Counted from the first letter of the stretch, positions 8,122 through 17,016 are shown. The stretch: DNA of 51,627 nt from KBS-96 sp049585195 (GCA_049585195.1 JBAUZG010000282.1:1-51627), one strand, 5' to 3'. Numbers and translations: made by a program. The notes: a model not told the origin generated them from the letters alone.

Positions 8122-8865
8122 ATGTCCGGACATAGTAAATGGGCCACGATTAAGCATAAGAAGGCGGCGCTCGACGCCAAGCGTGGCAAGGCGTTTACGC
8201 GCCTAATCAAGGAAATACAGATCGCCGCCCGCAGCGGGGGCGACCCCGACGCGAATCCACGTCTGCGGACCGCCATTACCGCCGCCAAGGCTGTGAGTAT
8301 GCCAGCCGAAAACATCAAGCGAGCCATCATGCGGGGCACGGGCGAGCTCGAAGGCGGGCAGATCGACGAGATTATGTTCGAGGGTTATGGTCCGGGCGGC
8401 GCCGCCGTGCTCGTCTCTGTGGCCACTGACAACCGCAATCGCACGGTGAGCGAGATCCGCCATGTGTTTTCGAAGAATGGCGGCAACCTGGGTGAGCAGG
8501 GCAGCGTGGCGTGGATGTTTGAACGCAAAAGCCAGATCATTGTCGACGGGGAAAAGGCTAGCGAAGAACAACTGATGACGATTGCCCTTGACGCGGGAGC
8601 CGACGATATTCGAGATCAGGGCGGGGCGTGGGAGATCGTTTCCCCTCCGGAGGCACATGAAGCGGTTCTGCAGGCGCTCGAAAAAGCGGGCGTGCCGGCC
8701 GAGTCGGCGGAGATCGCAATGCTGCCGAAGAACACGATCAAGCTGGAGGGTAAGAACGCGCAGGCAATGCTGAAGCTGTTCGATCTGTTGGAAGAGCACG
8801 ACGACGTGCAGAACGTATATGCAAATTACGAAGTCGACGAAGCGGAAGTCGAGGCGCTCGCCTAG
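8122..8865 (+). CDS. YebC/TACO1-family regulatory protein
   Basis: The 247-residue protein has the family hallmark MSGHSKWATIKHKKAALDAK at its start and the characteristic segments NIKRAIMRGTG, MFEGYGPGGAA and GAWEIVSPPE. YebC-like proteins have been described both as DNA-binding regulators and as factors easing translation of proline-rich stretches. ATG 8122 is chosen over an upstream in-frame TTG at 8110 because it gives the universal N-terminus and has GAGG at 8112-8115. It is followed by ruvC, a frequent bacterial neighbour pair. Confidence 0.96.
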   Translation: MSGHSKWATIKHKKAALDAKRGKAFTRLIKEIQIAARSGGDPDANPRLRTAITAAKAVSMPAENIKRAIMRGTGELEGGQIDEIMFEGYGPGGAAVLVSVATDNRNRTVSEIRHVFSKNGGNLGEQGSVAWMFERKSQIIVDGEKASEEQLMTIALDAGADDIRDQGGAWEIVSPPEAHEAVLQALEKAGVPAESAEIAMLPKNTIKLEGKNAQAMLKLFDLLEEHDDVQNVYANYEVDEAEVEALA

Positions 8866-8904
8866 CTGATCGGGAGCGGTAAGCGCTCCATTTCGCCCAC
8901 CCTC

Positions 8905-9414
8905 ATGCGCATACTTGGCATCGACTGCGGAGCAGCGGGCACCGGCTATGGCGTAATCGAGTCGGACGGGCGCGTTCATACATTGATCGAGTGTGGTGTT
9001 ATTCGACTGCGTACGGCGGACGCATTCGAAGTGCGCCTCGCGGCGATTGCCGCCGGGCTACGGCGGCTGATGGCGGCTCACACTCCTGAAGTGGTGGCCG
9101 TCGAAGAGGTGTTTCATGCGGTCAACACGAAATCCGCGTTGAAGCTTGCGCATGTCAGGGGAGTGGCGCTGCTGGTTGCTGTCGAGGCAGGCGCCTCCGT
9201 CAGTGAATATTCACCACTATCGGTCAAAATGAGCGTGACGGGTTATGGGCGGGCGGAAAAACATCAGGTTCAGTCCATGGTTCAGTCGCTTCTTAGGGTG
9301 GGAGCCGGAAAATTCGATTCTTTCGACGCTTCGGACGCGCTGGCGGTGGCCATTTGCCATGCCACTCGCGCCACATTTTGCTCGATAGCCTCGACAGCAA
9401 GGAAAGGGGCATGA
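8905..9414 (+). CDS. ruvC: Holliday-junction endonuclease RuvC
   Basis: RuvC is the dimeric resolvase that nicks Holliday junctions symmetrically during recombinational repair. The 169-residue chain has the full length of the family and its acidic active site: Asp7 in MRILGIDCG, Glu67 in VAVEEVF, and the pair Asp141/Asp144 in FDASDALA. Family segments NTKSALKLAHVRG and VTGYGRAEKHQVQSMV are intact. yebC lies 39 bp upstream. The usual partners ruvA and ruvB do not follow. Its stop codon overlaps the next start (ATGA). Confidence 0.95.
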   Translation: MRILGIDCGAAGTGYGVIESDGRVHTLIECGVIRLRTADAFEVRLAAIAAGLRRLMAAHTPEVVAVEEVFHAVNTKSALKLAHVRGVALLVAVEAGASVSEYSPLSVKMSVTGYGRAEKHQVQSMVQSLLRVGAGKFDSFDASDALAVAICHATRATFCSIASTARKGA

Positions 9415-10052
9415 TTCGCGCCGCGGCGGCCTTCATTTTTGCACTCGGTCTCTCCGCCCAAACAGTTACCTTCACAAAGGAGTTTCCGGGCAGCAAGCCC
9501 GCCTATACCTTCGTCTCGGTTTCAAAGAATGGCGCACTCGAGTACAAAGAGTCGCTTACGGACGATCAACCTGTGAAGGCGCAAATGCCCGCCGATGAAA
9601 CAGCTTCGCTGTTCGATATGGCTTCCAAACTCAACTTTTTCAAAGATTCGCTGGAATCGGGCCTCAAGGTGGCAAAAACGGGAAAGAAAACATTCCGCTA
9701 CGAGGACGGCTCGGGCAAAATTTCCGAAGCCGTCTTCAACTATTCGTTGAATCCGCTCGCTCAGCAACTGCTTGACCGGTTCGAAAACATCGCCGCTTCC
9801 GAGCGAGCCTATATATCGCTCGAAGAGACCTCGCGTTTCGACAAGCTCGGGGTGAACGATGCGCTCGCCGAAATCGAGTCGCTCTGGCTCAAAAAGGAAC
9901 TTGCTGCGCCCTCGCAATTTGTGCCTCTTTTGAACCAAGTAGCCTCGCATGAGAGCTACATGCACCTGGCGCGCGATCGTGCAGCCCGGTTGCGCGATGA
10001 ATTTCGAGCGGCATCGGCCGCTGCAAAAGCGGCGCCCGCAGGAGCGAAATAA
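9411..10052 (+). CDS. Small secreted protein of unknown function
   Basis: I do not recognise a family. The 213-residue product begins MIRAAAAFIFALGLSAQ, a clean signal peptide with probable cleavage after the AxA-like LSAQ region, followed by a mixed alpha/beta sequence without cysteines. ATG 9411 was preferred because it overlaps the ruvC stop (ATGA) and has GGAAAGGGG just upstream; an earlier in-frame start would run into ruvC and spoil the signal peptide. The next gene starts directly after its stop. Export to the periplasm is inferred; no catalytic motif is visible. Confidence 0.8.
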   Translation: MIRAAAAFIFALGLSAQTVTFTKEFPGSKPAYTFVSVSKNGALEYKESLTDDQPVKAQMPADETASLFDMASKLNFFKDSLESGLKVAKTGKKTFRYEDGSGKISEAVFNYSLNPLAQQLLDRFENIAASERAYISLEETSRFDKLGVNDALAEIESLWLKKELAAPSQFVPLLNQVASHESYMHLARDRAARLRDEFRAASAAAKAAPAGAK

Positions 10053-11240
10053 GTGGATGTCGGCGAGACTGCGCCGAAGTTTCAGCGCGTGATTCTGATT
10101 GTTCTCGATAGCGTTGGAATAGGCGCTATGCCTGACGCGGAGGCTTACGGCGATTTGGGCAGCGACACACTTGGAAACATCGCGAGCCATCGGGCGTTGC
10201 GTCTGCCTAACCTTGTGAAGCTCGGGTTGGCGAACATCCGGTCACTCGAAGGGCTGGATGCTGTGGAGCATCCATGTGGCGCTTATGGGAAGTGTGCTTT
10301 AGCCTCGCCGGGAAAAGATACAACCACGGGGCATTGGGAGATGGCAGGCATACATCTCGCAAAACCTTTCCCAGTTTATCCGCGCGGCTTTCCCCGCGAA
10401 ATCATGGATGAGTTTGAAGGGCACATTGGCCGCAAGACTCTGGGCAATAAGCCTGCATCAGGCACCCAGATTATTGAAGAATTGGGCGCCGAGCACATGC
10501 GAACCGGTTGGCCGATCGTTTATACATCAGCCGACAGCGTATTTCAGATCGCCGCTCACGAAGCCGTGATTCCTGTGGCCGAGCTGTATCGCATCTGCGA
10601 AACCGCGCGCCAATTGCTCCGCGGAGAGCATGAAGTGGGACGCGTGATTGCCAGACCCTTTGAAGGCGAGCCCGGTAGCTTCCGGCGCACGGCCAACCGT
10701 CACGATTACGCGATATCGCCGCCCGCCGGCATGCTGCTCGACCGCTTGGCCGAGCGAGGCGTTCCTGTTTACAGCGTGGGCAAGATTGCCGACGTGTTTC
10801 TGAATCGCGGCATCACAACTGCCGTCAAGACTAAGGACAACCGGGAAGGCATGAGAAAAACTCAGGAAGCGATACGCGAGCAGCAGACCGGGCTTATTTT
10901 CACGAATCTTGTCGATTTCGACCAGCTCTACGGACACCGCAACAATGTCGAAGGCTATGCTACGGCACTGGAGGCTGTGGACACCTGGCTGCCATCCCTC
11001 GAACTTGCCCCCGGCGATCTTCTCCTTCTTACGGCCGACCACGGCTGTGATCCGACAACGCCGTCGACCGACCACTCGCGCGAATACACGCCCCTGCTCG
11101 CGCACGGCCCTTGCGTACGGCAGGGTATAAATCTGGGAACGCGCGAAACTCTATCCGATATCGGCCAAACAATCGCCGCGAACTTTGGAACAATCATTGC
11201 CCGCGGCACGAGCTTTCTAAAGGACATTTCGAAAGGATAG
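10053..11240 (+). CDS. deoB: Phosphopentomutase
   Basis: DeoB interconverts ribose/deoxyribose 1-phosphate and 5-phosphate, connecting nucleoside salvage with central metabolism. The 395-residue length matches the family. It shows the alkaline-phosphatase-superfamily metal and nucleophile motifs: VILIVLDSVGIGAMPDA, GKDTTTGHWEM (phosphorylated Thr), FDQLYGHRNN, and TADHGCDPTTPSTDHSRE. The start is GTG, positioned right after the preceding TAA with AGGAG upstream. The next gene is tpiA, so a nucleoside-sugar to triose route is clustered here. Cytosolic. Confidence 0.95.
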   Translation: MDVGETAPKFQRVILIVLDSVGIGAMPDAEAYGDLGSDTLGNIASHRALRLPNLVKLGLANIRSLEGLDAVEHPCGAYGKCALASPGKDTTTGHWEMAGIHLAKPFPVYPRGFPREIMDEFEGHIGRKTLGNKPASGTQIIEELGAEHMRTGWPIVYTSADSVFQIAAHEAVIPVAELYRICETARQLLRGEHEVGRVIARPFEGEPGSFRRTANRHDYAISPPAGMLLDRLAERGVPVYSVGKIADVFLNRGITTAVKTKDNREGMRKTQEAIREQQTGLIFTNLVDFDQLYGHRNNVEGYATALEAVDTWLPSLELAPGDLLLLTADHGCDPTTPSTDHSREYTPLLAHGPCVRQGINLGTRETLSDIGQTIAANFGTIIARGTSFLKDISKG

Positions 11241-11258
11241 TCAGTCGTTGAACACGAT

Positions 11259-12011
11259 ATGAGACGGCGCATTATGGCAGGAAACTGGAAGATGTACAAG
11301 ACTGTCCGACAGACAGTGCACTTCTTTCAGCAATTCAATCCTTTGATAGAAGGCGTGGACCGTTGCGAAATTGTCATCTTTCCGCCGTTCGTCAACATCC
11401 CTGCGGCGGTCGACGCCACGCGCCAGACTAGCATCGGCATCGGAGGACAGGACGTGCATTGGTGTAAGGAGGGCGCCTACACTGGCGAAATTTCCGCGGG
11501 TATGTTGGCTGCGGTGGACTGCGCGTGGGTGCTGGTCGGTCACAGCGAGCGCCGCTTGTATGGCTTCGAAACCGATGCCGACGTTTTGAAGAAGACGCAG
11601 TCGGCGCTGCAGGCCGGTTTGACGCCAGTGGTGTGCGTGGGCGAGAAGTTGGAAGAGCGCAAGGCAGATAAAACAGAGCAGGTTCTGGTAGAGCAGTTTG
11701 CGGGCGGGGTGGCGGGCCTGACCGAAGAGCAGTTTTCAAGAGTAGTCATCGCCTACGAGCCGGTGTGGGCCATCGGAACGGGACATACCGCCACACCCCA
11801 AATTGCCGCCGAAGCGCATGGGTTGATTCGGGCGGAAGTCGACCGGCGATTTGGACAGGACGCGGCGCAACAGGTTCGTATTTTATATGGCGGTAGCGTC
11901 AAGCCCGATAACATACAGGGCTTGATGAAGCAAGATGAATTAGATGGTGTTCTGGTCGGCGGCGCGAGCCTTGACCCGATATCGTTCAGCGAGATTGTGC
12001 GGGGGGCATGA
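11259..12011 (+). CDS. tpiA: Triosephosphate isomerase
   Basis: TpiA interconverts dihydroxyacetone phosphate and glyceraldehyde 3-phosphate in glycolysis. The 250 residues contain all catalytic signatures: AGNWKMYK (catalytic Asn/Lys), VGHSERR (electrophilic His), AYEPVWAIGTG (base Glu followed by loop 6) and the phosphate-binding ILYGGSVKPDN. ATG 11259 gives the usual MRRxIxAGNWK start. The stop overlaps the next start (ATGA), so the downstream Tat protein is probably co-translated. secG, a common follower of tpiA, is absent. Confidence 0.97.
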   Translation: MRRRIMAGNWKMYKTVRQTVHFFQQFNPLIEGVDRCEIVIFPPFVNIPAAVDATRQTSIGIGGQDVHWCKEGAYTGEISAGMLAAVDCAWVLVGHSERRLYGFETDADVLKKTQSALQAGLTPVVCVGEKLEERKADKTEQVLVEQFAGGVAGLTEEQFSRVVIAYEPVWAIGTGHTATPQIAAEAHGLIRAEVDRRFGQDAAQQVRILYGGSVKPDNIQGLMKQDELDGVLVGGASLDPISFSEIVRGA

Positions 12012-12943
12012 ATCTTTATCCATCAACAGCGGGACGCAGAGAGTTTCTGCAAACATTTGCCGTGACGGCTACCGGTTTGTCCAGCAGATTGACCGGGGCG
12101 GAAACCGCTAAGCCACGCCTCGGTGTGGTAACCAATGCGACGGGGCCAGCCGGTCCGCAGCAAGCTATCGCGAGAGTGCATGCCCTCGGATTTCGGACTT
12201 GCCAGGTGGGTGTCGGAATGTCGCCGTCCAGCATCGTCGAGCCGCTCCGCCACGCGCTCGAAGAATACCAGATAGAAGCAACGGCGGTGATGACGCTCGG
12301 GCCAGGGAAGATGATCTGGGACTTTTATCACGGTCCGCTAACCATTGGCATCGTGCCGCCTGCGACCCGCGAGGCGCGCATCGACGCATTGAAGCGCGCG
12401 TCCGATCTGGCGAAAAAGCTCAATATAGAAGCCGTTCATACGCACTGCGGATTTATTCCGGAGAATCCGAACGATGCGCTGTATAACGAAGCCGTAGCGG
12501 CGATTCGCGACGTGGCCAGCCACTGTAAGGCCAATGGTCAAACGTTCATGATGGAGACCGGCCAGGAGACGCCTATTACGTTGTTGCGTGCCATTCAGGA
12601 TGCGGGTCTTCCCAATATCAAGATCAACCTCGATACTGCCAACCTAATTCTCTATGGGAAAGGCGAGCCGGTGGGAGCGCTCGAGGTGATCGGCCCGTAC
12701 GTGCATGGGTTGCACGCCAAGGACGGTCTCTATCCCACGAATCCCAGGAAGCTCGGCGAGGAAGTTGCTATAGGCAAGGGCCGCGTGAATTTTCCCGCCG
12801 TAATGCAAGGTTTGAAACAGCTCAACTACAGCGGGCCGATTACAATCGAGCGCGAGATCTCGGGACCGAAGCAGGAAGCTGACATACGCGCCTCGAAAAG
12901 CTTCCTTGAGAACCTGATCGACCGCGCCTACGGCGCCACATAG
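12008..12943 (+). CDS. Tat-exported TIM-barrel sugar-phosphate isomerase/epimerase-like protein
   Basis: The 311-residue protein has a twin-arginine signal (GRREFLQTFAVTATGLSS) and then an AP-endonuclease-2/xylose-isomerase-like TIM barrel. Metal-site type segments are visible: EAVHTHCGFIPEN, MMETGQETP, INLDTANLILYG, VHGLHAKDG and ITIEREISGP. The Glu, Asp and His residues in these motifs normally bind a divalent metal. Such exported isomerase/epimerase proteins are abundant in Acidobacteriota and Planctomycetota. It overlaps tpiA by four bases. The sugar substrate cannot be deduced. Confidence 0.85.
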   Translation: MNLYPSTAGRREFLQTFAVTATGLSSRLTGAETAKPRLGVVTNATGPAGPQQAIARVHALGFRTCQVGVGMSPSSIVEPLRHALEEYQIEATAVMTLGPGKMIWDFYHGPLTIGIVPPATREARIDALKRASDLAKKLNIEAVHTHCGFIPENPNDALYNEAVAAIRDVASHCKANGQTFMMETGQETPITLLRAIQDAGLPNIKINLDTANLILYGKGEPVGALEVIGPYVHGLHAKDGLYPTNPRKLGEEVAIGKGRVNFPAVMQGLKQLNYSGPITIEREISGPKQEADIRASKSFLENLIDRAYGAT

Positions 12944-13299
12944 GACTTCTCGCAAACGAAGCACTCGCTGTATTTGGAGCGGAAACCGCCCGAAAAGTTG
13001 CTGATCCAAACCGTAGCGGAGTTCGTCACGGGACCGCTCACTTGCGTGCGCGGCTCGGCCAAACATTTGAATCCACGAGCCCCGCTTTCCGAGCCACGAC
13101 CGTCAGGGAGATCCCCATGGCCCTCCAGGCCACCAAAGCTGATGAAAGACCGCAAGCCCGGAACCGAGCCGCGACCGCGAGGGAGCGGTCTTCCGCGTGT
13201 TTTTCAGAGGAGTGGTTGCGACGAACTCCCGCTAGAATAACGGAGCAAGAGATGAACCCCCAGCCCGGTAAATGACTATGTAAAGGCTGACGGCTTCAG
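12944..13299. repeat. Gene-free stretch holding a cluster of dispersed repeats
   Basis: No convincing gene is present; the open frames are low-complexity Arg/Pro translations. There are three repeat units: an inverted, diverged one at 13033-13058, a direct diverged one at 13087-13110 and an exact core at 13162-13185. The last is bracketed by AAGACCGC (13146-13153) and its complement GCGGTCTT (13185-13192). A 15-base motif TGTTTTTCAGAGGAG (13198-13212) recurs inverted at 30915-30929 near another copy. Mixed orientations in one cluster recall bacterial interspersed mosaic elements. Confidence 0.7.
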
Positions 13300-13305
13300 T
13301 CAGCC
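13285..13305 (-). terminator. Stem-loop at the end of the acyl-CoA synthetase gene
   Basis: GGCTGAC (13285-13291) and GTCAGCC (13299-13305) form a perfect 7-bp stem with a 7-base loop. On the minus strand it is followed by TTTACAT, only a weak T-run. It straddles the stop codon at 13300-13302. It could be a weak intrinsic terminator or an mRNA-stabilising hairpin. Confidence 0.4.
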
Positions 13306-15117
13306 CGCGCCAGCGGTGTTACTCAGCTCCTCTTTACCCGGATAGAGTTCCGATATGAGCGCGCGCTCGTTCTCGAGTACCCTGGCACGGCGGATTTTCA
13401 TCGTGGGAGTGAGTTCTCCGGCTTCGATTGTGAAATCGCGTGGCAGTATGCGGAATCGTCGAATTCGCTCGAATTCAGCAAGCTGTTTGTTCACGCGGTT
13501 AACCGCCGATTGAACTGCCTGCGCGACCGGAGGCGCTTCGACTAACTCGTTATGCGGTTTGTTCTTGTATTCCTCCATGCCTTTTATGGTTGAGAGGTGA
13601 GCCGCGTTCACCGTGATGAGAGCCGTCACATACGGTTGCTTGTCGCCAATCAACAGGACCTGATTAACGACCGGTTCCAGCTTGAACAGGCTCTCAATCC
13701 GCGCCGGATAAATCTTCTTCCCGTTCGAGGAAACAATCAATTCTTTCTTTCGGCCGGTAATGAAGTAGTATCCTTCCTCGTCCACTTCGGCAATATCTCC
13801 GGTCGCCATCCATCCGTCCGCGGTAAACACTGACTTTGTGGCTGCTTCGTCTTTGTAATAGCCCAGAAACATTCCAGGGCTCTTTATCAGCAACTCGCCA
13901 TCTTCGGCAATACGCGCCTGCGCGCCGGGAAGCAACTTGCCGATGCTGCCGGGTTTCGGCCGGTCTAATGGATTGAAGCACAGCACGCCTGTTTCAGTCA
14001 GGCCATACCCCTCGATAATCGGCATGCCGATCGCCGAAAAGAACTCACTCAGGTCTTTGCCGAGCGGAGCTGCGCCGCTGGCCGCGATCCTGATTCGTCC
14101 CCCAAGCCGCTCTCGGACTTTCGAGAACGCAACTCTGTCCGCCACCTTTAACGCTCGCGACATCCACGCCGGGATCGGACGACCCTCCAGCCGCCGCTTG
14201 TGCACTTCCATGCCGAGTCCCAGAGCGCCGTAAAACAGTTTGCGCGAAACGCCCGGTTTTTTTCTGAGTTCGTTCAGAATACTCGCGTACATCCGTTCCC
14301 ATACACGAGGCGGAGCCAGTAGGAAGGTGGGACGAATCCGTTTCAGCTCACCAGGGAGCTTCGAGAGACTCTCGGAGAACCACACCGGAGTTCCCATCCT
14401 CATCGGTAATAGCTCGAGAACGATTCGCTGCGCAATGTGCGCCGAGGGCAGGAAAACAATTGTCGAATCCTCGGGTCCAATGGGCAGCACGTTTGGACCC
14501 TGATCGATATTCGAGAGCACGGCGGAATGCGACGTCAGGCTCATCTTCGGAGCACCCGTCGCTCCGGAGGTGAGATACAGAATAGCCGGGTCGTCCGGAT
14601 GGACTTCGCCATGGATCCTGTCGAATACCGAGGGATCGCGGCCCAGCAACTCCCGGCCCATCTCGCGCACCGTATCGAATGAGAGAGCTGCGTCCGCCTC
14701 GCCGCTCAGCAAAAGAATGTGTTTCGGCCGCCGGCCATCGTACGCCGCCAGAAGAGACTCGAGGGTTTTCCGGTCCTCGACGAACAGAAACTGCGGATCG
14801 ATGTTTTGAATACTCTTTACCTGCTCGAATACCGGGTAGCTGGTGTAAAGAGCAGCGGAAACACCGCCCACGCCCATAATGGCAATGTCGGCAAGATAGA
14901 ATTCGGCGCGGGTCTCTGAAAGAATACAGACGACATCGCCCTTGCGCAATCCGAGCGAGAGCAATCCCACCGCGATTTCACGCGAGATCTGAAGCCAATC
15001 TGTCCAAGTAAACGTGCGATAACCCGAAGCGTCCTTCACCGCCGTTGGCTGGTGCAGGGCAATCGCGTTGCCTTGACGCTGAGCAGTCTCCTCGAGAACC
15101 GTGAAAACGGTGCGCAC
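13300..15117 (-). CDS. Long-chain acyl-CoA synthetase (AMP-dependent synthetase family)
   Basis: This 605-residue enzyme activates fatty acids with ATP and CoA through an acyl-AMP intermediate. Visible core motifs are the P-loop-like LYLTSGATGAPKMSLTSH (A3, with Ala in place of the usual first Thr), EGYGLTETG (A5), DGWMATGDIAEVDEEGYYFI (A7) and GRKKELIVSSNGKKIYPARI (A8/hinge). Length and arrangement match the FACL/FAA group rather than short-chain enzymes. The start is GTG at 15117 with no strong Shine-Dalgarno. The gene stands alone on the minus strand and is divergent from the cupin gene, with 63 bp between them. Confidence 0.92.
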   Translation of the reverse strand: MRTVFTVLEETAQRQGNAIALHQPTAVKDASGYRTFTWTDWLQISREIAVGLLSLGLRKGDVVCILSETRAEFYLADIAIMGVGGVSAALYTSYPVFEQVKSIQNIDPQFLFVEDRKTLESLLAAYDGRRPKHILLLSGEADAALSFDTVREMGRELLGRDPSVFDRIHGEVHPDDPAILYLTSGATGAPKMSLTSHSAVLSNIDQGPNVLPIGPEDSTIVFLPSAHIAQRIVLELLPMRMGTPVWFSESLSKLPGELKRIRPTFLLAPPRVWERMYASILNELRKKPGVSRKLFYGALGLGMEVHKRRLEGRPIPAWMSRALKVADRVAFSKVRERLGGRIRIAASGAAPLGKDLSEFFSAIGMPIIEGYGLTETGVLCFNPLDRPKPGSIGKLLPGAQARIAEDGELLIKSPGMFLGYYKDEAATKSVFTADGWMATGDIAEVDEEGYYFITGRKKELIVSSNGKKIYPARIESLFKLEPVVNQVLLIGDKQPYVTALITVNAAHLSTIKGMEEYKNKPHNELVEAPPVAQAVQSAVNRVNKQLAEFERIRRFRILPRDFTIEAGELTPTMKIRRARVLENERALISELYPGKEELSNTAGAG

Positions 15118-15180
15118 AGAGACAGGATAGCGAAAGAGCGGGCGGCCGGCTTACGCTGGGAGTAGATCAGGAGAAACAGG

Positions 15181-15561
15181 ATGGCTTCAGATCCCGCCCA
15201 ATTTCCATACGAGACACGCCTCAACATTCTGCATCAGCCCTTGGAATTAATTGACGAAAAAGCTCTGGCGGAAGCCTGCCAGTTTCAGTGGTATAACCAG
15301 ACACTCTGCAAAGTGAACGACTCCGTAGTCCGGCTCGGCATCATTAACGGCGATTATCACTGGCACAAGCACGAACAGGACGACGAATTCTTTTATGTGG
15401 TCGAAGGTCAGCTGCTGATCGAGCTCAAAGATCGTGTCGTGGAGCTTTCACCGAGACAGGCATTTGTTGTTCCGAAGGGGATGATGCATCGCACCCGGGC
15501 GAAGCAACGAACAGTTATCTTGATGGTCGAAAACGCCGGAGTCATACCCACCGGTAATTGA
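15181..15561 (+). CDS. Small single-domain cupin protein
   Basis: The 126-residue chain is one beta-barrel cupin. Motif 1 is NGDYHWHKHEQDDEFFYVVEGQ in two overlapping parts (HWHKHEQDDEFFYVVEG), giving two His and one Glu metal ligands; motif 2 is PKGMMHRTRA with the fourth ligand His. AGGAG at 15169-15173 supports the start. Cupins of this size range from sugar isomerases to dioxygenases, and nothing here fixes the reaction. It is transcribed away from the acyl-CoA synthetase and is separated from the next gene by 88 bp. Confidence 0.88.
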   Translation: MASDPAQFPYETRLNILHQPLELIDEKALAEACQFQWYNQTLCKVNDSVVRLGIINGDYHWHKHEQDDEFFYVVEGQLLIELKDRVVELSPRQAFVVPKGMMHRTRAKQRTVILMVENAGVIPTGN

Positions 15562-15649
15562 ATCTGCGCCCGCCTGATCTATGGAGTCCACGAATTAGCG
15601 TATCTTAAAAGGAACCAGTTTTAACGTACGCGAAACAAGGAGCCAGGCC

Positions 15650-16876
15650 GTGCAAACAGTCGTCGAAACGAGATCCGCCGCCGCGCAATCGGCGCCTATC
15701 GTTCCGCTTATGCGGCGAAACGTAGCAATCGACACCTACCGCGGCATCGTAATGCTGTTGATGATGGCCGAGGTGCTCGAATTCGCGCGAGTCGCCGCCG
15801 GATATCCGGGCAATCTCTTTTGGCGCATTCTCGCCTTCAATCAAACGCATACCGAGTGGTCGGGCTGCTCGCTGCACGACATGATTCAGCCCTCATTCTC
15901 GTTTCTGGTCGGAGTCGCGCTGCCCTATTCCATCGCCAGCCGGCTCGCTAAGGGAGCCACCTTCAACAAATTATTTGGGCATGCATTGTGGCGCTCTCTG
16001 CTGCTCGTTGCGCTGGGAATCTTCCTCCGCTCAATGCACAGCACCCAGACGAATTTTACGTTCGAAGATACGCTTACTCAGATCGGTCTCGGCTATCCGT
16101 TCCTGTTTCTGCTCGGCTTCCGGTCGCAGCGCTGGCAATGGACGGCCTGCGGCCTGATTCTGTTTGGGTACTGGCTTGCTTGGGCCTTGTATCCGGTGCC
16201 TGGCGCCGGCTTCAATTATCAGGCAGTGGGCGCGCCGGGTCCCGGCTGGCCGCATAATTTCGCGGGTTTCGCCGCGCATTGGAACAAGAACACGGGTTTC
16301 GGGGCAGCTTTCGACCGCTGGTTTTTGAATGTCCTTCCGAGACCGGCCGCATTCATTGCGAACGATGGCGGTTACCTCACTCTGAGTTTCATCCCAACGC
16401 TCGGCACCATGATCCTGGGTCTGATCGCAGGCGAATGGCTTAGAGCCGACGCGCCGCGCATCCCCTTGAAACGTCTGTTGCTGACTGGCGTTTGCTGCGC
16501 CGCAGCCGGAGCGTTGCTGCATTATACCGGAATCTGCCCAATCGTGAAGCGCATCTGGACCCCTAGTTGGACTCTGTTTAGCGGTGGCTTGTGCTTTGTG
16601 ACACTCGCCGCATTGAGCTGGTTGATCGACATGAAGGGCTTTCGCAAATGGACCTTCCCGCTGGTCGTCATTGGAATGAATTCGATCGCCGCTTATCTCA
16701 TTGCGCACCTGTTCGGAGATTTCATCGTAAGCTCGTTCCGCATCAACCTGGGCCCGCAATTTTTCGCTTTCTTCGGGAACCGGCTGGAACCGCTGATGCA
16801 GGGCATCGCAGTCCTGTTTTCGTACTGGCTCATCCTGCTCTGGATGTACCGGCGGAAACTGTTCCTGAAAATCTGA
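15650..16876 (+). CDS. DUF5009/HGSNAT-like multi-pass membrane protein (putative acetyltransferase)
   Basis: This 408-residue integral membrane protein has around ten hydrophobic segments. The family start RNVAIDTYRGIVMLLMMAEV and the following SGCSLHDMIQPSFSFLVGVALPYS (read in two parts) are typical of bacterial relatives of heparan-alpha-glucosaminide N-acetyltransferase, which acetylate a glycan across the membrane using cytosolic acetyl-CoA. The catalytic His of that family would be in SLHDM, which is present. The start is GTG with AAGGAG at 15637-15642, seven bases upstream. The biological glycan is unknown, and no partner glycoside hydrolase is adjacent. Confidence 0.82.
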   Translation: MQTVVETRSAAAQSAPIVPLMRRNVAIDTYRGIVMLLMMAEVLEFARVAAGYPGNLFWRILAFNQTHTEWSGCSLHDMIQPSFSFLVGVALPYSIASRLAKGATFNKLFGHALWRSLLLVALGIFLRSMHSTQTNFTFEDTLTQIGLGYPFLFLLGFRSQRWQWTACGLILFGYWLAWALYPVPGAGFNYQAVGAPGPGWPHNFAGFAAHWNKNTGFGAAFDRWFLNVLPRPAAFIANDGGYLTLSFIPTLGTMILGLIAGEWLRADAPRIPLKRLLLTGVCCAAAGALLHYTGICPIVKRIWTPSWTLFSGGLCFVTLAALSWLIDMKGFRKWTFPLVVIGMNSIAAYLIAHLFGDFIVSSFRINLGPQFFAFFGNRLEPLMQGIAVLFSYWLILLWMYRRKLFLKI

Positions 16877-16887
16877 CATTTCTTTTT

Positions 16888-16973
16888 TTGAACCGCGCAC
16901 AACGCCACCAACCGGCTGTGCGCTCATGATTTGAACCGCGCACAACGCCACCAAGCGGCTGTGCGCTCATGAG
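16888..16973 (+). repeat. Two tandem 43-bp units with internal hairpin
   Basis: Units at 16888-16930 and 16931-16973 are nearly identical (starting TTGAACCGCGCACAACG). Each contains the inverted pair GCGCACA...TGTGCGC around CGCCACCAA. They sit between the DUF5009-like gene and the ADOP permease and could act as a terminator or as a repeat-type element. Confidence 0.7.
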
Positions 16974-17016
16974 CCGTTCCCCTATGGACAATCCAATGGA
17001 GAAGTAGTAAACTCCT

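Noticed and set aside
8203..8979. 258-codon minus-strand frame opposite yebC
   Set aside because: Lies over a clear conserved gene and has composition typical of a shadow frame.
13033..13212. CRISPR array
   Set aside because: Units vary in orientation, sequence and spacing, and there are no uniform spacers or cas genes.
12974..13275. Two open frames of 77-88 codons in the repeat cluster
   Set aside because: Arg/Pro-rich, no ribosome site, and composed of repeat units.
16031..16954. 307-codon minus-strand frame opposite the DUF5009-like gene
   Set aside because: The plus strand encodes a recognised membrane protein with a good ribosome site; the minus frame has shadow composition.
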